A stretch of DNA of 53,396 bases from contig NZ_JAAGLU010000050.1 in the NCBI RefSeq assembly GCF_010550245.1, positions 1 through 53,396 of the forward strand. Reading direction: 5' to 3'. Shown piece by piece: positions 15,631 through 24,227 of this stretch; positions within the stretch are counted from its first letter, which is position 1; each line of letters starts with the position of its first letter. The DNA is from Streptomyces sp. SID12501. GTDB taxonomy: Bacteria > Actinomycetota > Actinomycetes > Streptomycetales > Streptomycetaceae. The notes beneath the pieces were generated by a model. It searched no databases, was not told the DNA's origin, and was given only the letters and a program-made list of their open reading frames with translations. Both the position numbers and the translations under genes were made by a program.

Positions 15631-17411
15631 GCAACGGCGGGGACGGCGGCGCGCACCAGGGTGCGGGGAACCGGAACGGGGGCGGCAAAGGTGGCGAGGG
15701 GCGGCTGGTCGGTGGCCGGTACCGGCTGACCGAGCGCATCGGTTCCGGCGGCATGGGCACCGTGTGGCGGGCCCAGGACGAACTCGTCGAGCGTGAGGTC
15801 GCCGTCAAGCAGCCGAGGCTGCCCGGGGACCCGCAGGACGCCGCCCATCAGCGGATCGCCCACCGTCTCCACCGGGAGGCGCGGGCCGCCGCGCGTGTCG
15901 ACCATCCCTCGGCCGTCTCCGTCCACGATGTCGTCGTCGAGGACGGACTCCCCTGGATCGTCATGGAGTTGGTGCGCGGTGAGTCGCTGCACGAGGTGCT
16001 CCAGCGTGGCGCCCTCAAGCCCGCCGAGTCCGCGCGCATCGGCCTCGCGGTGGTCGGCGCGCTGCGCGCCGCGCATTCCGTAGGGATCGTGCACCGGGAC
16101 GTGAAACCCGCCAACGTGCTGCTCGGACAGCACGGCCGGGTCGTCCTCACCGACTTCGGCATCGCCCACATCATGGGCGAGGAATCCCTCACGATGAGCG
16201 GGGAGTTCGTCGGCTCCCTCGAGTTCATCGCACCCGAGCGCATGTCCGGCCGGGGCGCCGGACCACCCTCCGACCTGTGGTCGCTCGGCGTACTCCTGTA
16301 CGCGGCCGTCGAGGGCTGGTCCCCCTTCCGCCGTACGACCGTGGAGTCCACGCTCGCCGCGATTCTCGCCGCCGAACCGGTCGAGCCCCAACAGGCGGGC
16401 CCGCTCGGCCCGTTGCTCGTACGGATGCTGATGAAGGACCCCGCCGGGCGCCCCGACGCGGACGAGGTCACCGCGGCCCTGGAGGCGGTCTCCAAGGGCT
16501 GGCCGCTGCCGAAGGCGCCGGAGCGCGTCGAATTGACGAAGGCTCAGGAACCTTCGGGCATAAGGGAGTTCACGGACGACGTGGGGACGGTACGGCTGAA
16601 GGCCGAGGGCGAGGGCGGGACACCCAAGTCCGCGCCCGCCTCCGTATCCGAGTCCGCCTCTGCTTCCGGGCCCGAGACAGCCGTACCCGGCGCATCGGCA
16701 CCCGAGGTCCCCGTCCCCGTGCCCAGGCCCTCGCCCGAGACGCGCGCCGCCTCGCTGCCCGCCCCGAAGCCGTCGCGTCTCCGCCGCCCCCTGCGCGTGG
16801 CCCTCGCGGTCCTGGCCGGTGCCGTCGTGCTCCTGGCCGTGGGTGTGGTGTTCGCGGGGACGGTCGTCGAGACCAGCGGCGAGGACGCGTCGGTCTCGGT
16901 GGGGGAGTCGGGCGGCACGCCGGACGTCGTACCTTCGGAGGTCCTCCCCACCCTCGACAACTGGTTGGCCAACGACGAGAAGGACCTGAAGGCGGTCCTC
17001 GCCCTGCCCCGCCAGTACGTCCGTTTCCACCAGCAGGGCGACGCCGTCGACCAGCCCCGGATGGCGATCTACGACAACGACGAGGCCATCCAGGTCCGCC
17101 TCACCCTGTGGGACAAGGCGCCCCGCTCGCCCCTGGGTCAGGCGAAGAAGGCGGCCGAGATCTGGTCGGGGTACGGCGAGTCGACCACCCGGTACACCGA
17201 CACCACCGTCGACGGCTACGAGGCCGTCCAGGCCGACACCGCGTACGACACCGAGGGCAGGCTCGTCCGGGTCATGCAGGTGGAGATCCTGGCCGACGAC
17301 GGCAGGCTGTACGAGCTGCGCGTCGACATGCCCAAGGGGACGCCGGACGAGAAGCGGGGGATGGACGTCTTCAAGGGGGCGCGCGACCGGCTCGAAATCG
17401 ACAGGAAGTGA
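15627..17411 (+). CDS. Transmembrane Ser/Thr protein kinase (array member 5)
   Basis: The 594-residue product has a complete kinase domain: GSGGMG, Lys61 (VAVKQP), HRDVKPAN with Asp158, DFG at 176-178 and an APERMSG segment. A Pro/Ser/Ala linker leads to one transmembrane helix (about 391-412). The ectodomain of about 180 residues lacks the GF-x-LP-x-GW opening of members 1-4. It has a comparable pattern ending in EILADDGRLYELRVDMP, so it may be a diverged version. It is translationally coupled to the lipid-kinase-like gene upstream. Confidence 0.92.
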   Translation: MSNGGDGGAHQGAGNRNGGGKGGEGRLVGGRYRLTERIGSGGMGTVWRAQDELVEREVAVKQPRLPGDPQDAAHQRIAHRLHREARAAARVDHPSAVSVHDVVVEDGLPWIVMELVRGESLHEVLQRGALKPAESARIGLAVVGALRAAHSVGIVHRDVKPANVLLGQHGRVVLTDFGIAHIMGEESLTMSGEFVGSLEFIAPERMSGRGAGPPSDLWSLGVLLYAAVEGWSPFRRTTVESTLAAILAAEPVEPQQAGPLGPLLVRMLMKDPAGRPDADEVTAALEAVSKGWPLPKAPERVELTKAQEPSGIREFTDDVGTVRLKAEGEGGTPKSAPASVSESASASGPETAVPGASAPEVPVPVPRPSPETRAASLPAPKPSRLRRPLRVALAVLAGAVVLLAVGVVFAGTVVETSGEDASVSVGESGGTPDVVPSEVLPTLDNWLANDEKDLKAVLALPRQYVRFHQQGDAVDQPRMAIYDNDEAIQVRLTLWDKAPRSPLGQAKKAAEIWSGYGESTTRYTDTTVDGYEAVQADTAYDTEGRLVRVMQVEILADDGRLYELRVDMPKGTPDEKRGMDVFKGARDRLEIDRK

Positions 17412-17513
17412 CTCCCGGTCGGCCACCGGCCGAGAAAAAGTGACGCAACCCGCTGTCCTCGGCTGTCTCCGGCCGAGCGCGCGACGACCAACGCCCTGAT
17501 CAGCGGATTCGTT

Positions 17514-17590
17514 GCCAGTGCTCACTGGCGGCATGCCGCTGGGAGCCGACACCTTGTGCGTAGACGGTGAATCCGGGTTACCCATGGGTA
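17514..17590. promoter_or_regulatory. Two perfect palindromes upstream of the aldehyde dehydrogenase
   Basis: GCCAGTG-CT-CACTGGC occupies 17514-17529. The perfect 12-bp palindrome TACCCATGGGTA occupies 17579-17590, flanked by GGGT and CCC. Both lie within the 213-bp gap before the dehydrogenase, and the second ends 34 bases before its ATG. They could be binding sites for a local repressor; no regulator gene is adjacent. Confidence 0.4.
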
Positions 17591-17624
17591 CCCAAAGCCT
17601 CCGCGCCGTCATACTCTGCGGCTC

Positions 17625-19256
17625 ATGACGGACTCGCAGGCCCCGGTAAAGCCCGGCACCGACGCCCCCACCGGTACGAACCCCCTGGCACCCGCGCCCA
17701 CAGGCGCCCGCACCGCCGCCGACGTGGTCACCCCCGAGCTGGTCGCCCAGCTCACCAAGGGTGTCGTCGGCTCCGGTCGCACCGCCAACCACACCCCGTT
17801 CACCGGCGAGAAGCTGGCCGACCTGCCCGAGTCCACTCCCGAGGACGTGGAGAAGGCGTACGAGCGGGCCCGCGTCGCCCAGGCCGTCTGGGAGCAGACC
17901 CCGGTACGGCAGCGCGCGGCCGTGCTGCTGCGCTTCCACGACCTGGTGCTGGCCCGCCAGGCCGAGGTGCTCGACCTCATCCAGCTGGAGACCGGCAAGG
18001 CCCGCCTGCACGCCCACGAGGAGGTCCAGGCCGTCGCCGTGGCCGCCCGCCACTACGGCCGCATGGCGCCCAAGTACCTGAAGCCGAAGCGGCACGCGGG
18101 CGCGATGCCCACCCTCACCAAGGTCACCGAACTGCGCCACCCGCGCGGGGTGGTCGGCCAGATCGCCCCCTGGAACTACCCGCTGGAGCTGTCGGTCGGC
18201 GACGCGATCCCGGCCTTCGTCGCGGGCAACGCCGTAGTGATGAAGCCGGACACGGAGACCTGCCTGACAGCCCTGTGGGCCCGGGACCTGCTCATCGAGG
18301 CCGGTCTGCCCGCCGATGTCTTCCAGGTCGTCCTCGGCGAGGGCCCGGTCATCGGCCCCGAGGTCGTCCGGCACGCCGACTACGTCTCCTTCACCGGTTC
18401 CACCCGCACCGGCCGCGAGGTCGCGCAGGGCGCCGCCGCGCGCCTGGTCGGCGTGTCGCTCGAACTCGGCGGCAAGAACGCCATGTTGGTCCTGGAGGAC
18501 GCTGACATCGAGAAGGCGGCAGCGGGCGCGGTCCGGGCCTGTTTCTCCTCGGCCGGCCAACTCTGCATCTCCATCGAGCGGTTGTACGTCCACGAGTCGA
18601 TCGCGGACGCGTTCGTCGAGCGTTTCGCGGCCCGTACGAAGGCGATGCGGCTCGGCAAGTCCCTGGCGTACGGCGCCGACATGGGCTCGCTGGTCGGCGA
18701 ACGCCAGCTGGAGACGGTGACGAAGCACGTCGACGAGGCGGTCGCGAAGGGCGCGAAGGTCCTCGCGGGCGGCACGGCCCGCCCGGACATCGGCCCGTAC
18801 TTCTACGAGCCGACCATCCTCGACGGCGTCGAGACCCCGATGGCCGTCTGCTCGGAGGAGACCTTCGGCCCGGTCGTCTCGATCTACCGCTTCACGACGG
18901 ACGACGAGGCGGTGTCCCTCGCCAACTCCACGCCGTACGGGCTGAATGCCTCGGTCTGGACGAAGAGTGCCGCCCGTGGCCGCGCCGTCGCGGCCCGCGT
19001 GCGCTGCGGCACGGTCAACGTCAACGAGGGCTACGCGGCCGCGTACGGCAGCGTCCAGTCCCCCATGGGCGGCATGAAGGAATCCGGCCTCGGTCGCCGC
19101 CACGGCTCCGAGGGCATCCTCAAGTACACCGAGGCCCAGACGATCGCCCAGCAGCGCCTGCTGCCGCTGGCCCCGGCCCTGGGCATGGACGACGAGAAGT
19201 ACGCGGAGTTCATGAGCAGGAGCCTGAGGGTGATGAAGGCGCTGCGGCTGCGGTAA
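17625..19256 (+). CDS. gabD: Succinic semialdehyde dehydrogenase (NAD(P)-dependent aldehyde dehydrogenase)
   Basis: The 543-residue product belongs to the aldehyde dehydrogenase superfamily. It has APWNYPLELS, the FTGSTRTGREV cofactor segment, the general base Glu280 in LELGGKN and catalytic Cys314 in SAGQLCISIER. The C-terminal PMGGMKESGLGRRHG motif is also present. The QLCISIER version is typical of the Streptomyces SSADH group, which oxidises succinic semialdehyde to succinate in the GABA shunt; substrate assignment is by family resemblance. A roughly 45-residue Pro/Ala/Thr-rich N-terminal extension precedes the domain. It lies 45 bp upstream of the GMC oxidoreductase and is probably co-transcribed with it. 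Confidence 0.88.
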   Translation: MTDSQAPVKPGTDAPTGTNPLAPAPTGARTAADVVTPELVAQLTKGVVGSGRTANHTPFTGEKLADLPESTPEDVEKAYERARVAQAVWEQTPVRQRAAVLLRFHDLVLARQAEVLDLIQLETGKARLHAHEEVQAVAVAARHYGRMAPKYLKPKRHAGAMPTLTKVTELRHPRGVVGQIAPWNYPLELSVGDAIPAFVAGNAVVMKPDTETCLTALWARDLLIEAGLPADVFQVVLGEGPVIGPEVVRHADYVSFTGSTRTGREVAQGAAARLVGVSLELGGKNAMLVLEDADIEKAAAGAVRACFSSAGQLCISIERLYVHESIADAFVERFAARTKAMRLGKSLAYGADMGSLVGERQLETVTKHVDEAVAKGAKVLAGGTARPDIGPYFYEPTILDGVETPMAVCSEETFGPVVSIYRFTTDDEAVSLANSTPYGLNASVWTKSAARGRAVAARVRCGTVNVNEGYAAAYGSVQSPMGGMKESGLGRRHGSEGILKYTEAQTIAQQRLLPLAPALGMDDEKYAEFMSRSLRVMKALRLR

Positions 19257-19301
19257 CACGACGGCTGCACAGGCAAGTTCTGTTCTCAACGAGGAGAGCA
19301 A

Positions 19302-21137
19302 GTGTCGTACGAAAGCGATCACGACTCCGACCACGACTCCAGTTACGCCTATGACTACGACGTCCTCGTCGTCGGCTCCGGCTTCGGCGGTTCCGTCACC
19401 GCCCTGCGCCTGACCGAGAAGGGGTACCGGGTCGGCGTACTGGAGGCGGGCCGCCGCTTCACGCGCGACACGCTCCCCAGGAACTCCTGGGACCTGAAGA
19501 ACTACCTCTGGGCGCCCAGGCTCGGTATGTACGGCATCCAGCGCATCCATCTGCTGGGCAACGTGATGGTGTTGGCGGGCGCGGGTGTCGGCGGCGGTTC
19601 GCTGAACTACGCCAACACCCTCTACGTACCGCCGAAGCCGTTCTTCGAGGACCCCCAGTGGCGTGACATCACGGACTGGCAAGGGGAGTTGAGCCCTTAT
19701 TACGACCAGGCCCGGCGCATGCTCGGCGTACGGCTCAACCCGACGATGACCCCGTCCGACGTCCACCTGAAGGCGGCGGCCGAGCGGATGGGCGTCGGTG
19801 ACACCTTCCATCTGGCGCCGGTGGGCGTCTTCTTCGGGGACGGCGCGGACGGAGAGGGCGGGGAGAGCGCGGTGAAGGCGGCGCCGGGGGAGCAGGCCCC
19901 GGACCCCTACTTCGGTGGCGCCGGGCCCACGCGCAAGGCGTGCACCGAGTGCGGGGAGTGCATGACGGGCTGCCGGCACGGCGCGAAGAACACCCTCAAC
20001 GAGAACTACCTCTACCTGGCCGAGAAGGCGGGCGCGGTCGTCCACCCCCTGACCACGGTCGTGTCGGTCACGGACGACTCACGCGGCGGCTACGCGGTCG
20101 CCACGCTTCCGACCGACAGGACCAGCAGGACCGACCGGAAGAAGGGCGGGGGACGCACCCTCACGGCCCGCCGCGTGGTCCTGGCTGCCGGTACGTACGG
20201 CACCCAGACCCTGCTGCACCGGATGAAGGCGGGCGGCCAACTCCCCTACCTCTCCGATCGGTTGGGTGAGCTGACCCGTACCAACTCGGAGGCGCTGGTC
20301 GGCGCCCAGACCGACGACCGCCGCTATCGCAGGGCGACCGGCGAGGCCAAGGTCGACTTCACGCGCGGAGTCGCCATCACGTCCTCCATCCACCCCGACG
20401 AGAACACCCACGTCGAACCCGTCCGCTACGGCAAGGGCTCGAACTCGATGGGTGGCCTGTCGATCCTCCAAGTCCCGTACGCGGAAGGGTCGTCGAGGGC
20501 CCTGGGCTGGCTGGCGAACGCCGCCCGCCACCCCCTCCTGGTCCTCCGCTCGATCTCCAACCGCCACTGGTCGGAACGGACCATCATCGGCCTGGTGATG
20601 CAGTCCCTGGACAACTCCCTGACCACTTATCTGAAGCCGAAGGGCGCGGGCAAAGGGCTGTTGACGGCCCGTCAGGGTCACGGCTCGCCCAACCCCAAGC
20701 AGATCAGGGCGGCGACGGAGAGCGCGTCGGCGATCGCCGCGGAGATCAACGGCTTCGCCGGCAGCAACGTGGGCGAACTGATGGGCATGCCGCTGACCGC
20801 CCACTTCCTCGGCGGCTGTCCGATCGGCGACTCACGGGAGACGGGCGTGATCGACCCGTACCACCGCCTGTACGGCCACCCGGGCATCTCGGTGGTCGAC
20901 GGCGCCGCGGTCTCCGCGAACCTGGGCGTCAACCCGTCCCTCACGATCACCGCCCAGGCCGAACGCGCGATGTCGTACTGGCCGAACAACGGCGAGACGG
21001 ACCCGCGTCCGGCCCAGGGCACCGCGTACGAGCGTCTGCAGCCGGTCGAACCGAAGGCACCGGCGGTCCCGGCGGAGGCGTTCGGCGCGCTGAGGCTGCC
21101 GTTCCTGGGGATGCCGACGGTGCCGAAGAAGAAGTAG
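19302..21137 (+). CDS. GMC-family FAD oxidoreductase with a ferredoxin-like Cys motif
   Basis: The 611-residue product opens with a short Asp/Ser/His/Tyr-rich tail, then an FAD-binding YDVLVVGSGFGGSVTALRL. AGAGVGGGSLNYANT follows, as in ChoD-like GMC oxidoreductases. The C-terminal part has AHFLGGCPIGDS and VVDGAAVSANLGVNPSLTI, which are typical. Residues 214-224 read CTECGECMTGC, with the spacing CX2CX2CX3C of a 4Fe-4S site. From memory the same pattern occurs in related ChoD-like proteins. The substrate is unknown; cholesterol is not implied. GTG 19302 has GAGGAG at 19291-19296. The gene ends near a bidirectional terminator. Confidence 0.88.
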   Translation: MSYESDHDSDHDSSYAYDYDVLVVGSGFGGSVTALRLTEKGYRVGVLEAGRRFTRDTLPRNSWDLKNYLWAPRLGMYGIQRIHLLGNVMVLAGAGVGGGSLNYANTLYVPPKPFFEDPQWRDITDWQGELSPYYDQARRMLGVRLNPTMTPSDVHLKAAAERMGVGDTFHLAPVGVFFGDGADGEGGESAVKAAPGEQAPDPYFGGAGPTRKACTECGECMTGCRHGAKNTLNENYLYLAEKAGAVVHPLTTVVSVTDDSRGGYAVATLPTDRTSRTDRKKGGGRTLTARRVVLAAGTYGTQTLLHRMKAGGQLPYLSDRLGELTRTNSEALVGAQTDDRRYRRATGEAKVDFTRGVAITSSIHPDENTHVEPVRYGKGSNSMGGLSILQVPYAEGSSRALGWLANAARHPLLVLRSISNRHWSERTIIGLVMQSLDNSLTTYLKPKGAGKGLLTARQGHGSPNPKQIRAATESASAIAAEINGFAGSNVGELMGMPLTAHFLGGCPIGDSRETGVIDPYHRLYGHPGISVVDGAAVSANLGVNPSLTITAQAERAMSYWPNNGETDPRPAQGTAYERLQPVEPKAPAVPAEAFGALRLPFLGMPTVPKKK

Positions 21138-21176
21138 CGGACGGACACCGGACCGGCCGAAGAGCCCAGAAAGCGA

Positions 21177-21221
21177 AGAGCTCGAAAACAGAGAGCTCGA
21201 AAACAAAGAGTCCGAAAGAAG
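21177..21221. repeat. Three tandem 15-bp repeats downstream of the GMC gene
   Basis: AGAGCTCGAAAACAG, AGAGCTCGAAAACAA and AGAGTCCGAAAGAAG run head to tail. A weaker copy begins at 21161. The stretch is A-rich in a GC-rich genome and lies between the stop codon and the terminator. Confidence 0.7.
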
Positions 21222-21224
21222 CAA

Positions 21225-21268
21225 AAGAGAAGGACCCGCGCCCCCCTCCGAGCGCAGGTCCTTCTCTT
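21225..21268. terminator. Bidirectional intrinsic terminator
   Basis: AAGAGAAGGACC (21225-21236) pairs perfectly with GGTCCTTCTCTT (21257-21268), with a further GCGC/GCGC inner pairing. Pyrimidine-rich sequence follows on both strands. It sits between the convergent GMC oxidoreductase and LAETG-protein genes, so it can end both. Confidence 0.85.
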
Positions 21269-21283
21269 GTCCTTGCCGGAGGC

Positions 21284-22315
21284 TTACGCCTCCGTGCCCG
21301 CCTTCCGGCGGCGCATCGCGAACACCGCACCCGCACCGGCGACGACGGCGACACCGCCGACCAGGCCGATCGTCGGCAGGGCGGAGCTGGAGCCGGTCTC
21401 GGCGAGGTTGCCGCTCGGCAGATCGGAGACGCTTCCCTGGGGCTTGTGGACCGGGTCCTTGGAGCCGCTGTCGCCCGGCGTGGCCGTACCCGGGTCGGGG
21501 TTCGAGGAGCCGGCCTTCAGGACCTCGAAGTCGTACTGGGCCCAGCCCTCGGCGATGCAGTCCTGGCCGTCGACGTTGTCGATGTAGGCGCCGGAGCCGA
21601 AGGAGTAGGCGTCGCCCGCGGGTGCCTGCTTGTCGATGCTGACGCGCAGGTCGACGGACTTACTGGCCCCGGCCTTCAGCTTGTCGACGTAGAAGAAGTA
21701 GTCGCCGGCCCAGTCGTCGTTGCCGATCCGGTCCCAGCTGCCGGTCTCCGGGTTCTTGAACTCCAGGTCGACGTACGGGCTCAGGAACTTCGCCTCGTCG
21801 AACTCGTAGTTCTCGATCTCGGCGTAGAAGGCGACACCCTTGATGTCGGCCTTCGAGTCGTTGGTGACGACCAGCTCGAAGCCGTGGAAGCCGTCGCCCG
21901 CGACGATCTTGCCCGGCAGGCCCTTGATGTCGGCGGACACCTGGGCGTCGCTGTAGTCCTCGTCGAGGTCCTCGCAGAACGGGACGTCCGGGTCCGTCGG
22001 CGTCTCGCTCGGCTCGGCGGAGACCGAGGGGGAGGTGGAGGCCGACGGGGAGTCGGACGCGGAGGGCGAGGCGGAGTCGCTCGTGCTCGCGCTCGGCGAG
22101 ACGCTGTTCGACGGCGCGTCGGACGGCAGGCCGGTGTCGGAGGGCGTCGCCGACGCGGTGTCGCTCGGGCTCTGGGCGGGTGTCTCGGTGACGGCCGTCT
22201 CGGCCGGGGCGGCCGAGGGCGACTCGTCGGCGAACGCGGCGGGCGCGGACAGCAAAGCCAGCGGGGCTATGACAGCTGTCGCCGCTGCGGCGGCCATGAC
22301 ACGGCGAAGCTTCAT
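21284..22315 (-). CDS. LAETG-anchored cell-wall protein (sortase E-type substrate)
   Basis: The 343-residue secreted protein has an N-terminal signal peptide (MKLRRVMAAAAATAVIAPLA, cleavage after about AFA). A Ser/Pro/Thr/Asp-rich spacer is followed by a folded domain (about residues 110-265) containing two Cys (FCEDLD and QDCIAEG) that could form a disulfide. The C-terminus is a sorting signal: LAETG at 304-308, a hydrophobic helix and RRRK. LAXTG is the motif used by Streptomyces class E sortases, so it should end up covalently linked to peptidoglycan. No sortase gene is in the window. The function of the folded domain is unknown. Confidence 0.88.
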   Translation of the reverse strand: MKLRRVMAAAAATAVIAPLALLSAPAAFADESPSAAPAETAVTETPAQSPSDTASATPSDTGLPSDAPSNSVSPSASTSDSASPSASDSPSASTSPSVSAEPSETPTDPDVPFCEDLDEDYSDAQVSADIKGLPGKIVAGDGFHGFELVVTNDSKADIKGVAFYAEIENYEFDEAKFLSPYVDLEFKNPETGSWDRIGNDDWAGDYFFYVDKLKAGASKSVDLRVSIDKQAPAGDAYSFGSGAYIDNVDGQDCIAEGWAQYDFEVLKAGSSNPDPGTATPGDSGSKDPVHKPQGSVSDLPSGNLAETGSSSALPTIGLVGGVAVVAGAGAVFAMRRRKAGTEA

Positions 22316-22480
22316 GAAGACCTCAAGACCTCAGGAACATCCAGGTGCGGGGCACGGGCGTAACCCCTGGTTCTGAACATGTGACATGCGATGGCTGTGA
22401 ATGGTTGCTCTTCGCTCACACGAAATTTATGTGTGCTGGGTCACATGCGGATTGCTCGCCAGGTTTTGGGTGTGGGCTTG

Positions 22481-22510
22481 TTGTGGATCTGCTTTCGGAT
22501 CGCCTAGAAC
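22481..22510 (+). promoter_or_regulatory. Probable promoter giving a leaderless transcript
   Basis: TTGTGG (22481-22486) and TAGAAC (22505-22510) are spaced by 18 bases. The expected transcription start falls at or within two bases of the GTG start at 22519. No ribosome-binding site precedes that GTG, which supports leaderless translation. Confidence 0.5.
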
Positions 22511-22518
22511 TATCCCCT

Positions 22519-23673
22519 GTGTCTGATAATCAGTCCGGCGGCAAGCCGTCCGAAGAGCCCGAGCCGTCGGTTCCCGACGACATATGGGAGAAGTTCACCC
22601 GCGACACCGAGCGGGACATCCGCGCCTCCGCACAGAAGGAGCCGTCCGCGCGGGCGCGGATGGTCACCGAGCGGCTGCGCCGGCAGGAAGCGCGCGGCGA
22701 ACAGCCCGCGGGCTGGCGCACCGGCCCTGCGTGGCAGGAGATGGACGGCCGGGCGGCGAGGCGACGGCGCCGGTGGGCGTTGGTCGGCGTACCGCTGGCG
22801 ATCGCGGTGGCCGTGGTGGCCATGAAGCCGTCGCTGCTCCCCGGCGACCCCTTCGGCTCCGCCCTCTCGGGCGGAACCTCCGATGCCTCGCCGCTGGCCG
22901 AGGAGACGGCCGCGCCGTCCGCAGCGCCGTCGGCGGTGGACCCAGATGTCCCGACCCTCGCCAGGCCGTTCGCCGGATCACCGGCAGAGCAGTACTCGGA
23001 CGGCGCGGCCGGCATCGTCCTGCCGCCGGCCAAGGCGGTGGGCTCGTTGCCGAAGGCCCAGGTGCAACGGGCGCTGCGACAGACCAGGCAGCTCCTGATC
23101 GATGCGAACCTCGACCCGGCCACCCTGCGCGGCGAACGCCCCGAAGCCGTGCTCAAGGTGATCGATCCCCTCCAGAAGGACTTCCTCGGCGAGCTGAACA
23201 CCGCCCTGAGCCGACCGGACGAGAAGCATGATCCGCTGTGGATGTTCAGCCGGTTCGACCCCGCCGAGGTGCGCCTGACCGGTCGGGTGATCAAGACCCG
23301 CGGGCGGATGACGTTCGAGGCGGGCAAACGCGGCACCGTCGTCGTGCACGCCGACTACACCTTCGTCTACCCGCTGGTGCAGGCCCACTCGGGCGCGACC
23401 GAGGTGGCCCGCACCATCGTGCGCCGGGTTCTCGACGTCGAGCTCTACGACCCGGCCAAGTACCAGGTCACTCCGGGGAAGATCAGCGTCGTGCGCTACG
23501 ACAGTGCGCTCGGCAACTCGGACTGCGACGTGGTCGACGGCTATCTCCACCCGCACTTCGCCTCGGACACCGACGCGCCGGGTGCCGACCCCACCGGTCC
23601 CACGACCGATCCCTACGACCGCAGCGGCGACGTGCGGGACGGCGGGGGCTGCGGGACCGTCACGCGTTCCTGA
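22519..23673 (+). CDS. Single-pass membrane protein of unknown function
   Basis: The 384-residue product has a charged cytoplasmic N-terminus (about 90 residues, with a basic run ARRRRRW), one transmembrane helix (about 94-112) and a Ser/Ala/Pro stalk. The extracellular domain (about 165-384) has the segment KRGTVVVHADYTFVYPLVQ and ends in an Asp/Gly-rich tail with two Cys. It resembles an anti-sigma-like or sensor layout, but no known domain is recognised. GTG 22519 is chosen from the promoter position and the MSDNQSGG-type beginning; the open frame upstream is noncoding. A strong terminator follows. Confidence 0.7.
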   Translation: MSDNQSGGKPSEEPEPSVPDDIWEKFTRDTERDIRASAQKEPSARARMVTERLRRQEARGEQPAGWRTGPAWQEMDGRAARRRRRWALVGVPLAIAVAVVAMKPSLLPGDPFGSALSGGTSDASPLAEETAAPSAAPSAVDPDVPTLARPFAGSPAEQYSDGAAGIVLPPAKAVGSLPKAQVQRALRQTRQLLIDANLDPATLRGERPEAVLKVIDPLQKDFLGELNTALSRPDEKHDPLWMFSRFDPAEVRLTGRVIKTRGRMTFEAGKRGTVVVHADYTFVYPLVQAHSGATEVARTIVRRVLDVELYDPAKYQVTPGKISVVRYDSALGNSDCDVVDGYLHPHFASDTDAPGADPTGPTTDPYDRSGDVRDGGGCGTVTRS

Positions 23674-23688
23674 GTCCCGGGCGGAGCG

Positions 23689-23721
23689 AAGGGCCCCGCG
23701 GGGCGGAGCCGCGGGGCCCTT
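23689..23721 (+). terminator. Intrinsic terminator
   Basis: AAGGGCCCCGCGG (23689-23701) pairs with CCGCGGGGCCCTT (23709-23721) around a short loop, followed by CTCCGTC. It starts 16 bases after the stop codon of the membrane protein gene. Confidence 0.8.
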
Positions 23722-24227
23722 CTCCGTCAGCACCGGCGTCAGGGCAGCGCCGGTGCCTGGGGGGAAGCGGCGCCGGGGGGTTGCGCCGCGTTGTTGGTCT
23801 GTACCCACGGTCGGCGTCCCGGCGTACGGGGGACGCCCGCCCGGTCTGGACCAATGGAAGTCAGGGGGCGCAGGTCAATACGCTTGCCTGACAAGGGACT
23901 TGGGGTGGTTCTTGCATCGTGCTGGAAGGTCGTCGAGTACGCAACCTTTTGACCCGGGCTCGTACTTTTTGGCCCTTGTGCTGTGTCGACCTGGCTGTCC
24001 TGGCTGTGCTGGCTGTGCTGTCTCGACCGTGCTTCGCCGACCGGCCCCGGGCGTCCCCGGAGCAGACCGTTCTCGGGGGTGACCGGGCTGCTGTCCCCTG
24101 CAGTCCGGTCACAACCCTGGAGCCACGCGTGGTTGGTGCGGGCCCGCCCCTGGCCGGCGCGGACACCGGTACCAACGATGGGGGCGTACGGCGGTCACGC
24201 GCCGGACTCGTGAGACGGTGCCCGAAC
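23722..24227. other. Gene-free stretch with a short tandem repeat
   Basis: No open frame here has convincing codon use on either strand. Near 23990-24020 the unit CTGGCTGTG is repeated three to four times. It creates a spurious hydrophobic peptide in the plus frame that starts at 23919. The stretch lies between a terminator and the end of chorismate mutase, so both neighbours end here. A small RNA cannot be excluded. Confidence 0.4.

Noticed and set aside
15195..20045. 1616-codon minus-strand open frame across kinase 5 and SSADH
   Set aside because: It is antisense to genes with clear motifs and arises from the codon bias of GC-rich DNA. No domain or ribosome site supports it.
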